Shown here one piece after another: positions 56,652 to 64,000 of a DNA stretch of 64,000 nucleotides. Position 1 is the stretch's first letter; each line of letters opens with the position of its first letter. The notes below the pieces were generated by a model. It made no database searches. It was not told the origin of the DNA and saw only the letters and a program-made list of their open reading frames with translations. The translations under genes and the position numbers were made by a program. Source of the stretch: a virus; IMG/VR virus record IMGVR_UViG_3300034072_000758, positions 62,001 through 126,000 of that record; one strand, given 5' to 3'.

Positions 56652-57209
56652 ATGAAAATCGCTGAACTCGAAGAAAAAATGTCGAACTGTTATCAATTCC
56701 AAGGCATCAACATGCTGGATCATGGTAAAATGGTTAATGAGGAATACCATAATCTCATCGAACAACTGAAAGGTGGACAAGAACACTACGATTTGCCTCC
56801 TTAGATGTATGAGCTTTTCACCAAGCTGCGTTCGTCTCTTCTCCCTGAGAAGATTATCGATACCTATCAGATTTATCATGATTGTGGTAAGCCGTTCTGT
56901 CTGGAAATCGATGAAAATGGCAAGCGTCACTATCCCGATCATGCCAACATTTCGGCAAATATCTGGCTGTCTCTGGAAGAAAAATCCAAGCACGATGACA
57001 TAATCGCCGATCTGATGCGTCATGATATGGACTTCCATACTTTGCGCGGCGACGAACTCACCGAACTCTGGAAGAACTATCTCGCTCCCACCCTGTACTT
57101 CACCGCATGGGCCGAACTGTTCGCAAACTCCAAAATGTTCGGTGGCACGGAAAGCGATAGTTTCAAGATCAAGAAGAAGCGCTTGATCCAAGCTGGTAAG
57201 AAACTCTAA
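56652..57209 (+). CDS. HD-domain protein interrupted by an in-frame amber codon
   Basis: ATG 56652 reads 50 codons to TAG at 56802-56804, then the same frame continues with ATG 56805 for 134 codons. The upstream part holds 'QGINMLDHGKMV' (first metal His); the downstream part holds 'QIYHDCGKPFC' (HD) and 'YPDHANIS'. A working HD phosphohydrolase-like site therefore needs both halves. The downstream ATG has no ribosome binding site. Readthrough by the CTA tRNA at 55291 would give about 185 residues. From memory of related proteins, the TAG replaces a Trp, which I cannot verify here. Confidence 0.65.
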
Positions 57210-57220
57210 GGAGAATGGTG

Positions 57221-57595
57221 ATGAAGATCACTCGTGGAAAAGTCATGCTGTTTGATCGACTGAAAGATCAACTCAAACAACACGTTAAAGAGGTCTATGA
57301 AGACTATGCCCGCGCATATCCAGAACACGCAGGTTGGGGAGTTGAAAGCTGGAACATCTACGGGTCTAACCTCAGTTTGACCTTGTGCTGGTCCCGACGC
57401 GGTTGTGTCAATCATGATAGTGTGAACATCCCGGTCGCTTGGATGTATATGTCCGAAGCCGAACGAAAAGAAGAAGTGGTTAGAATCAAGGCTGAAACCA
57501 AGATCAAGGAAGATGCCGAACAAGCCGCATTAGAAAAAGCCAGACTGGCTGCTGAACTGGCGGAGTTTAAAAGACTAAAAGAAAAATTCGGATAA
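57221..57595 (+). CDS. Hypothetical protein with charged coiled-coil tail, 124 aa
   Basis: ATG 57221 has AGGAG seven bases upstream; an earlier ATG at 57215 is too close to it. 'LFDRLKDQLKQHVKEVYEDY' then 'SLTLCWSRRGCVNHDSVNIP', ending in a Lys/Glu/Ala-rich helix. No family recognised. A terminator follows. Confidence 0.7.
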   Translation: MKITRGKVMLFDRLKDQLKQHVKEVYEDYARAYPEHAGWGVESWNIYGSNLSLTLCWSRRGCVNHDSVNIPVAWMYMSEAERKEEVVRIKAETKIKEDAEQAALEKARLAAELAEFKRLKEKFG

Positions 57596-57603
57596 GTATT
57601 GAG

Positions 57604-57626
57604 CCTCCCCCTTCGGGGAGGTTTTT
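57604..57626 (+). terminator. Strong terminator
   Basis: CCTCCCC (57604-57610), CTTC loop, GGGGAGG (57615-57621), TTTTT. Confidence 0.95.
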
Positions 57627-57638
57627 ATTAAAATAAAA

Positions 57639-57668
57639 TTGAAATGAAAAATCCCTTCGTGATAATGT
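57639..57668 (+). promoter_or_regulatory. Promoter inside a translation-blocking hairpin
   Basis: TTGAAA (57639-57644), 18-base spacer, TAATGT (57663-57668). Its predicted start (about 57675) lies past the 5' arm of the hairpin at 57649-57685. Confidence 0.45.
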
Positions 57669-57685
57669 ATTTCACGAAGGGATTT
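57649..57685 (+). promoter_or_regulatory. 14-bp hairpin sequestering a ribosome binding site
   Basis: 57649-57662 pairs perfectly with 57672-57685 around nine bases. The AAGGGA that serves ATG 57690 is within the 3' arm, so upstream read-through transcripts would be translationally silent. Confidence 0.65.
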
Positions 57686-57689
57686 GTTT

Positions 57690-57974
57690 ATGACTACGAA
57701 GAATTGGGATTGGAAAGAAATACAGCGAACCAATCTAAACAGTAAAAACCAGTGTGGTATTACCGTGGAAGTGGTTATTTGTATTAATAAAAATTGTAAT
57801 GGTAAAGGCTATACTCTCGAAGAGGAATGTGTTGACTACCATAAGCGAGATTACGAATACATAAAACGTCCTTGTGGATATTGTGCTGGCACTGGTCGTC
57901 TCTATAAAAGAACCGTTGTCGAATATCAACCTATAGAGAATTATGAGCTTCCACCGGTCGGTCCCGCCGACTGA
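57690..57974 (+). CDS. Zinc-ribbon-like hypothetical protein, 94 aa
   Basis: ATG 57690 (MTTKNWDWKEIQRTN). Two knuckles, 'CINKNCNGKGY' and 'CGYCAGTGR', resemble the CxxCxGxG repeats of DnaJ-type zinc ribbons. Function unknown. Overlaps the convergent fibre gene by 34 bases. Confidence 0.7.
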   Translation: MTTKNWDWKEIQRTNLNSKNQCGITVEVVICINKNCNGKGYTLEEECVDYHKRDYEYIKRPCGYCAGTGRLYKRTVVEYQPIENYELPPVGPAD

Positions 57975-60163
57975 TAAGCGAACTCGATATAACCATTAGC
58001 CCCATCGCCCCCAGCCCAATAAGTACCATTAGCTAAACCCGGTGGACGGTCATAGCTACCGCCTCCGCCACCGCCTGAACCATATCCAACACCCGGCTGG
58101 CCAGCAACATTACCACCCCAGCTATAATTGCCGCGAGCAACACCACCAGTACCACCTACAGAACCAACTTTAGGGCCAGCCGCTCCACGGCCACCAGAGC
58201 TACTGGCGTAGTCATTAGTTCCAACACCACCATCAGTCCCAGCAACGCTTCCGGGGCCATTAGCAGCGCCGCCAGCACCCACCAGATAGCCAGAGCCTCT
58301 GTTAGGTGATGTCTGTCCACCAAAGCCTCCACCGGCCTGTATGACCACTACACCGTTCTTTCTAATGAACGTATCGCCACCGTTACCGCCATAATTCAAT
58401 AATGGATTAGGCGGAATAGAAATGGTCCCCAAATCAGGGTCACTTAATCCCCCACCACCAATTATAAATTCAAGAACATCACCCGGAGCGACTGTTAGCT
58501 GCGTATAGCGATAATAGCCACCTGACGCACCCCCACCGCCCCCACCGCCATTTCCGGTTTCGTGACCCCATCCACCAGCACCCCCACCACCAATAATCCA
58601 ATTGATCATTATCTTAGTAATGTTCGCAGGTACGGTCCAAACACGGTTAGCAGTCACTTGTTCTATGATCAGCGGGAGAGGTAAAGTCGTTATTGTGAAT
58701 TGTCGATCCGTGCTAAAAACGCCATCGGATGCTCTCACCGTAAATGTGCTGGATTGCTCTAAACCAGCGCCGGTACTCGAATTTGGATCATACGAAATTA
58801 TCGGCAAAACGCCTGTTATCAATCCTGAAATATCCATACTAACGCCGGATGGGAGTGACCCGCTGACCACACTGTATGATATGGAATTGCCTTCGGGATC
58901 GGTCGCACTCAATTGGAAATTCATATCATAGTTTGAATAGAATGTTCCCAATGACCCGGCTGGTGTGTTCCAGAACGGGGCTTGGTTTGGGACAGCAATA
59001 ACCGTGATAGTAAAATCTCTATTGATGGTATACTCACCATCAGTCAATGCGACCGTGAAATTATAATCACCCAATTGTGCTGGCGCAGTCCCGGTAATCA
59101 ATCCACTCGAAGACATGGACATTCCAGAAGGTAATACCCCGGCAACTAAGGAAAATGAGAACGGTGTATCGGGGTCGGTTGCCACCAATTGATAATTATA
59201 ACTATCACCGGTTATAACAGCCGGGAGATAGCCAGCAGGAGTTGTCCATACGGGTGGCTGATTAGTCCCAGCCACAGTCAATGTGAAGGTTCTAGGGGTA
59301 GTAAATGAACCGTCATAAGCGTTGATTGTGAATGAGAAATTTTGCGCCGCAAGAGTAGCTGTCGCGGTTCCACTCAAAATGTTTCCACTGATTGACAACC
59401 AACCCGGAAGGTTGCCAGAAGAATACGAAATGCTCCCACCATCGGGATCGGTCGCTACCAAGGTCCATGATCTGAAACCAGCCTGAACAATACCCAAGCT
59501 GGACGCTGGGGAAACCCAAACCGGGGCCTGACTGTTTACGAACAAAACGTTGAGGGTACAATTCACGGTAATTACGCTGGAACCATAAGTAGCTACGACC
59601 GTGAATGAATCTGATCTTCCAGATGGTCCAACATCGGGTGTCGTGCCAGTCACGATACCATTGTTAAAGGAAGCGTAATTTGGGAGGCCCGTGACGGTGT
59701 ATGTAATCGTCGGTGGATTATTCCCAACATCATATATGTCAGGATCAGCCTCGGCAATCTTGATATTGAACATTTCAACAAAGTTCAAAGTGAAGGCCGT
59801 ATTCTCATTGATATTTTGAGTGGTAGTGTGTGAAGCACTTGGCATACCAATAAAGATGTGTTTCACTGTAATACCAACCGAACGCACCGGAGACGTTATG
59901 TTCACACCATCAGTCGCCACAACACCAAATACCCAAGTATAATCATTTGGGTATTTTTTACCGGTCGCCAAATTTACCAGTGATGTTGTTCCGTAAAATT
60001 CACCGGTAGATGGATTGAATTTGATCCCAACAGGTATGCTTCCGCTTACGATACGGTATGTAACATCACCACCTTCCGGGTCAATGGCTTCTATAGCCCC
60101 CATGAAATCTTCACCTTCATAAACGTCGCCCGAAGGATCATTCAAGTTTTTTATAATTTCCAT
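57941..60163 (-). CDS. Ig-repeat adhesin with glycine-rich tip
   Basis: 740 residues. About five Ig/cadherin-like repeats (residues 1-490) share 'LVATDPDGG', 'LPSGMSMSSSGLITG' and 'WNTPAGSLG' with the giant adhesin. The C-terminal 240 residues start 'VWTVPANITKIMINWIIGGG' and run into long Gly-rich strings, the glycine-rich tip domain type found at phage fibre ends, where such regions bind receptors. The gene begins within the end of the upstream structural gene (13-base overlap). Confidence 0.8.
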   Translation of the reverse strand: MEIIKNLNDPSGDVYEGEDFMGAIEAIDPEGGDVTYRIVSGSIPVGIKFNPSTGEFYGTTSLVNLATGKKYPNDYTWVFGVVATDGVNITSPVRSVGITVKHIFIGMPSASHTTTQNINENTAFTLNFVEMFNIKIAEADPDIYDVGNNPPTITYTVTGLPNYASFNNGIVTGTTPDVGPSGRSDSFTVVATYGSSVITVNCTLNVLFVNSQAPVWVSPASSLGIVQAGFRSWTLVATDPDGGSISYSSGNLPGWLSISGNILSGTATATLAAQNFSFTINAYDGSFTTPRTFTLTVAGTNQPPVWTTPAGYLPAVITGDSYNYQLVATDPDTPFSFSLVAGVLPSGMSMSSSGLITGTAPAQLGDYNFTVALTDGEYTINRDFTITVIAVPNQAPFWNTPAGSLGTFYSNYDMNFQLSATDPEGNSISYSVVSGSLPSGVSMDISGLITGVLPIISYDPNSSTGAGLEQSSTFTVRASDGVFSTDRQFTITTLPLPLIIEQVTANRVWTVPANITKIMINWIIGGGGAGGWGHETGNGGGGGGGASGGYYRYTQLTVAPGDVLEFIIGGGGLSDPDLGTISIPPNPLLNYGGNGGDTFIRKNGVVVIQAGGGFGGQTSPNRGSGYLVGAGGAANGPGSVAGTDGGVGTNDYASSSGGRGAAGPKVGSVGGTGGVARGNYSWGGNVAGQPGVGYGSGGGGGGSYDRPPGLANGTYWAGGDGANGYIEFAYQSAGPTGGSS

Positions 60164-63100
60164 ATCGGGGCCTCGTTATCTTGTGGATCAATAGTTGGCG
60201 GAACAATCGGAGCCGGAACTTGTGTTTGCTTATCGTCAAAGCCTACCAAGTTATCTCTCAAAGCGTCCCACAACCAATCGGGTATCTGGTCCTTTTGATC
60301 GTATTCCTTCAATAGAAGCCATTCTTCATGGACAACTCCGTCATAGTCATAATCGTGCTCAATCTGAATAATTGTTCCAGAATTGGAATCGAAAGCATCA
60401 TCGAGATACTGACGAATACCGCCGATAACAAACGAATTTTTAGTCAGTGGCGCGATCCAAGGATAATCTTGCGACAATGGATTAGCAATTAGATTGGCTA
60501 CAGTATAAACCGACAATAGACGATCATGCGTCATAGGAACAGTTCTTACGTTCTTTACCCAGAAGTAGTAAACTGTCTTTTGAACGTTATTTACAAACTC
60601 AGTTCCTTTAACATACTGAGTATAATCGTAGCGAAGCTCACCATCGCCAGTATAATCTTCTGGCAACTCATAGCTCTTAACCCATTCGTAGATGTCAACG
60701 CTCGTACCCGGAGCAACCTTTGCTAAAGCATTCTTGCGATAATTCAATTCTTCGAGATAGCGGGAAGTTTCAGTGATACCAAACGTGACATTATCGGTTT
60801 CATTTTCCAAGAAGCGAACCGTGGACAAATCCCACCAGACATACCCAACTTGTTTTTCGCCCCATAGATTGATTGTGTTGGTTTCGTCCTGAATGGTGTC
60901 ATCCATTCGTCCGGTAGTCGAATAGACCGCTGGATCAACATCGGTCGCAAAATCGATCTCATTGTTGGCACGACCCAGCAGGAAACCAGTGATCGGCGAC
61001 AAGACATTGAAGCGATTGACGACCAGTGGTTCGGGCGCAAGCTCGCGCGAATTGAGCTTTGTTTGGCGATCATAAACAAGAGCCGACTTCAAACGTTCGG
61101 CGCTAATTCTCTTAGGCTGAACGCGAATCACGTTCCATACATCCTGATGAACGGTGATCGCATCCCCCGGAACATAATCATCCTGAGTATATACAACTCC
61201 ACCAACTTCAAATTGATAGACTTTCCAAGGATGGGTATCGTCACCGTCAACATAAGCAATATCTCCGCTCACCCACTTATATGTGCTGTTCAAAAGCTCG
61301 TTTGAGTTCTTGAAACGAATTGGCTTAAGAACGGTCACTGTCGGCACAGGAACACGAACTTCACCAAAGAAGTCATAACCCTTACTTCCGATAGACAGAA
61401 TTTCAAACGAATGAGTCCCACTCACGCCCATGATCTGTTGGAACCCTTCAAGTGAAGGTTCTGTTTGAGTATCACCGTCGATGTAAATGTATCGACCAAT
61501 GTCATTGTTGTTGAGACCGTGTGGGTTGACCATATTAAAACGAATGGTCGATACGGTCGGTTCCTCGGCAGTTGTGACAATATTCGATATAGAGTTTACA
61601 GCCCCATTAGCATCAGCATTGAATGCTTTGAATACATTCCAGTACACACTCTTATCTTCTTCAAAAGTCGTTTGCGCAGATATTTCGTACATCGCTGTAG
61701 ACCACGGCCCCGTATCAGCTAAATTACGGTTTACGCGAATACGTGGAATGATGGTCGATGCTTCATCTTGGATAACTGGTGCTACCCAAGTCGCCCCAAC
61801 AGTATAATACTCCCCTATAGTCCAATTCGCTGTATTGATCATATCCGTAGATTGCTCATACCCGAAGCCATAGCGATCACCTTGAGTGTTCACGTTGGTC
61901 AACACACCGTTGGAGTCATAGACATCGAAGGCGGGACGCAGATAGCTTCCCAGCGCATTGGTATCCGCCGCAATCTTACGAACACGGAACTCTGTGCGAT
62001 AGGTCTTCCCGGCCTCTGGGATCAATCCCGTAGAGGTGGTTATGAATGGAGCTAATGCCGAAGGTGATCTGAATACAATATCGTTGTCCATATTCTCAAC
62101 AACGTAAGAACTATTTGTGGTCAGAACGAGGTTAGCCGTGTTCCAATATGTTGTGGAGTTATTGTATACGCCGACGAAATACCACTGTGTATCCAATGGT
62201 GTAAGCCCACGACTAGCATCAACGGAGTGGACCCAAACGGTGTCCCCAGCCGATATATGTGTCAGCGTTTGAATGTCTTCATACGAGAAAACGATGTTGT
62301 TGACTTCGTTTGTTCGAACATATCCGCTGACCGGGAGATCGGTATCTCTCGGAGCGTAAGTCGTGCGAGTTTGGAAGACGTTCAGTGGATCGTCTGCGCG
62401 TTCGACCCAACGTGTATCAACCGTCGTGTTGTCGTATATTTCAATCATGTCGTTTCCGATGGTATTACCCACCGAGAAATGAACGATCTCGGAATCACTA
62501 GACATATCCGATTGTTGAATGAGGAACGATGCCGTTTTATTGCGGGCTACCCCGCCATATTGATCTATCTTGAAGGCCCATTCTTCACGGAAGGCAAGCT
62601 CTCGGTTTTGATCCACATAATCGCTTCTCAGCAGTTTATCGAATGTTCCAACAGAACCCTTTTGCTGGATCATGCCCTGATAGAACTCGAACTGTTGAAT
62701 TTCGTTGATGGCGAGGTTGCTCAAATAGTCGCGCTTGCTATAGCCGATATTATGACGAGCTTGTGTTGCGAATGTTGCGTTATTGTGGTCTTCGATGTCA
62801 TACATGTTCAAGAAATCATCTGTTGATTTCATGAAGTTTGGCACGATTTCATTATTGGCGATTACGTAACCCGGAGCATCCAGACGCCCCGTCCAGTCCA
62901 CCGAACGCTTACCCAAAATACGAATGCGAGGTTGTCTCAGATTGAACAGTGGGTTGTAAATCAAATTACCAAAGATAGTTTGATTACTGAACAAAATTGC
63001 GTGTTCGATTTCACGAACTTTAACTCGGATACCGTAGATGTCGCCATCGGTCGATTGGAATACAGTTTCGTCTTCACGTCTTGAAACAGCGACTTGTTCG

Positions 63101-64000
63101 GATGTCTTGGATACACCGGTATATCCGACAATGTTCTTTTTGCCGTTCACCGAAGTCATGACGCTGGATACGAGGCCGTGATCGGTCTTGTACTTCGCTT
63201 TATATGTTGATGGTGAGAAAAATATAGATTCGCCAGCTTCATATTCGACACTGGACCATTCCAAGAACTCTTTTACCGAGAGTTTCCAGTTGATTACGAG
63301 TTCATTTTCAACTTCATCAAACAACCATCCACGACTTTCAAGGTAACGCTCATAACCAAGGATAAAGTCGGTGACTTCTTGTGGTGTATAGAAAGTTGTA
63401 CCATATGGAATTTTAATAACTTCATCTTCGCCCTGACTGTAAACAAGAACACTTACGTTGTCGGATGCTGTAACCGTTCCAACTTCATCCCAGAATGCTG
63501 ATTCGAACACAGCCGAAGATAAATGGCTTCTCAGGGCCACATAAATCTTTCCGTTGTAAGAAATCTTGGTGTTGATCGCATAGTTGGTCGAAGCTCTCCA
63601 ATCATTATATGTGATTTCTTCCGAAGTCCCGGTTGTAATTTTATAACGAGGGCTTGTTATCATTGGTGGAATAATATTGAACCAAGGCTGGCTATCATCG
63701 TAACCGCTCATGGTCCAACCAGAACCATTCCAAGTGACAATGATCCCGCTATAGAAATCACTTTTTATTGGAGCCGATTGATACAAAACAAGGTTCACAT
63801 CGTCCGATGGGATGATGCCAAAATTGTCAGTTGTTGTGACCATATCAGAAACGGACGTGAACCCGCCCATCTTGTGACCGAGCATAACATTCAAACCGCG
63901 AACGGCATTACCAAAGATCGCCGGATCAGCACCAAGCGAAATAATATATTCACCGATGAATTGCTGAATACCACAGGCGTAAACCCGTTCACGATCCAAG
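60151..64000 (-). CDS. Very large virion structural protein (partial at window end)
   Basis: At least 1282 residues; the frame is open to the window edge, so the true start lies outside. Near residue 120 'WRASTNYAINTKISYNGKIYVAL' resembles a carbohydrate-binding fold. 'GEKQVGYVWWDLSTVRFLEN', 'VDIYEWVKSYELP' and 'VYYFWVKNVRT' recall large structural proteins conserved in T4-like phages near baseplate genes, possibly gp7-like. The last residues 'APIW' look like the start of an Ig repeat continued by the next gene. Confidence 0.65.
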   Translation of the reverse strand, partial: LDRERVYACGIQQFIGEYIISLGADPAIFGNAVRGLNVMLGHKMGGFTSVSDMVTTTDNFGIIPSDDVNLVLYQSAPIKSDFYSGIIVTWNGSGWTMSGYDDSQPWFNIIPPMITSPRYKITTGTSEEITYNDWRASTNYAINTKISYNGKIYVALRSHLSSAVFESAFWDEVGTVTASDNVSVLVYSQGEDEVIKIPYGTTFYTPQEVTDFILGYERYLESRGWLFDEVENELVINWKLSVKEFLEWSSVEYEAGESIFFSPSTYKAKYKTDHGLVSSVMTSVNGKKNIVGYTGVSKTSEQVAVSRREDETVFQSTDGDIYGIRVKVREIEHAILFSNQTIFGNLIYNPLFNLRQPRIRILGKRSVDWTGRLDAPGYVIANNEIVPNFMKSTDDFLNMYDIEDHNNATFATQARHNIGYSKRDYLSNLAINEIQQFEFYQGMIQQKGSVGTFDKLLRSDYVDQNRELAFREEWAFKIDQYGGVARNKTASFLIQQSDMSSDSEIVHFSVGNTIGNDMIEIYDNTTVDTRWVERADDPLNVFQTRTTYAPRDTDLPVSGYVRTNEVNNIVFSYEDIQTLTHISAGDTVWVHSVDASRGLTPLDTQWYFVGVYNNSTTYWNTANLVLTTNSSYVVENMDNDIVFRSPSALAPFITTSTGLIPEAGKTYRTEFRVRKIAADTNALGSYLRPAFDVYDSNGVLTNVNTQGDRYGFGYEQSTDMINTANWTIGEYYTVGATWVAPVIQDEASTIIPRIRVNRNLADTGPWSTAMYEISAQTTFEEDKSVYWNVFKAFNADANGAVNSISNIVTTAEEPTVSTIRFNMVNPHGLNNNDIGRYIYIDGDTQTEPSLEGFQQIMGVSGTHSFEILSIGSKGYDFFGEVRVPVPTVTVLKPIRFKNSNELLNSTYKWVSGDIAYVDGDDTHPWKVYQFEVGGVVYTQDDYVPGDAITVHQDVWNVIRVQPKRISAERLKSALVYDRQTKLNSRELAPEPLVVNRFNVLSPITGFLLGRANNEIDFATDVDPAVYSTTGRMDDTIQDETNTINLWGEKQVGYVWWDLSTVRFLENETDNVTFGITETSRYLEELNYRKNALAKVAPGTSVDIYEWVKSYELPEDYTGDGELRYDYTQYVKGTEFVNNVQKTVYYFWVKNVRTVPMTHDRLLSVYTVANLIANPLSQDYPWIAPLTKNSFVIGGIRQYLDDAFDSNSGTIIQIEHDYDYDGVVHEEWLLLKEYDQKDQIPDWLWDALRDNLVGFDDKQTQVPAPIVPPTIDPQDNEAPIWKL

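Noticed and set aside
1-64000. Genome-wide recoding of TAG as sense because of the CTA tRNA
   Set aside because: The RNA ligase, the exonuclease at 13590 and the deoxyribosyltransferase fusion all end at TAG in the expected place with no coding continuation.
1-64000. Integrase, transposase or prophage attachment site
   Set aside because: None seen; both tRNAs are complete and lack flanking duplicated 3' ends.

Overview
The window is part of a large T4-like myovirus genome, most likely infecting an alphaproteobacterium. T4-type genes support this: the C-terminal end of the large terminase, baseplate wedge proteins like gp25 and gp6, a gp12-like collar fibre, an Rnl1-type RNA ligase, NrdB, and many T4-style late promoters with the core ATAAATA. 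The host class is inferred from a GC-rich MucR/Ros-type regulator, a family typical of alphaproteobacteria. No integrase, insertion sequence or CRISPR array was seen. Both ends of the window cut through genes.

Layout. 0-5 kb: terminase end, small hypothetical genes, a DnaQ-like exonuclease, an AAA ATPase and a secreted protein, mostly on the minus strand. 5-14 kb: nrdB, a small Ig/LamG virion protein, RNA ligase, a three-PAS protein, a HAD phosphatase and an exonuclease-like protein. 14.3-25.6 kb: one giant adhesin gene of about 3755 codons, with about 16 tandem Ig-like repeats followed by seven LamG-like modules. 25.7-33 kb: accessory genes (2H phosphoesterase, MucR), a roughly 700-base structured non-coding region, several ADP-ribosyltransferase-like genes, a DEDDy exonuclease and GMP reductase. 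33-45.6 kb: fibres (one with an S74 autocleaving end), an acetyltransferase-like protein, a collar fibre, gp25, gp6 and an ART-metalloprotease fusion. 46-49.5 kb: a ygiB-ygiC-like cassette with an SPFH lipoprotein. 50-57.6 kb: nucleotide and translation-related genes, two tRNAs, an RNA array and a type-2 peptidyl-tRNA hydrolase. 57.9-64 kb: a glycine-tipped Ig adhesin and a very large virion protein.

Points that stand out. (1) A tRNA with anticodon CTA (amber suppressor) is followed by four tandem 12-14-position hairpins, each ending in purine-CCA. They look like acceptor/T-arm minihelices and minimal RNase P substrates. PTH2 follows directly, and 1 kb further on an HD-domain gene is interrupted in frame by TAG. 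(2) Seven late genes have ATAAATA exactly five bases before ATG and no usable ribosome binding site, which predicts leaderless mRNAs. (3) Several proteins, including ART-like and GNAT-like ones, share a short N-terminus ending in (I/L)-x-E, resembling the T4 capsid-targeting signal, so they may be injected effectors. (4) The 27.55-28.25 kb region has many compensating helices and no plausible gene. Early promoters follow a strikingly regular TTGACA-N16-TANNNT pattern.
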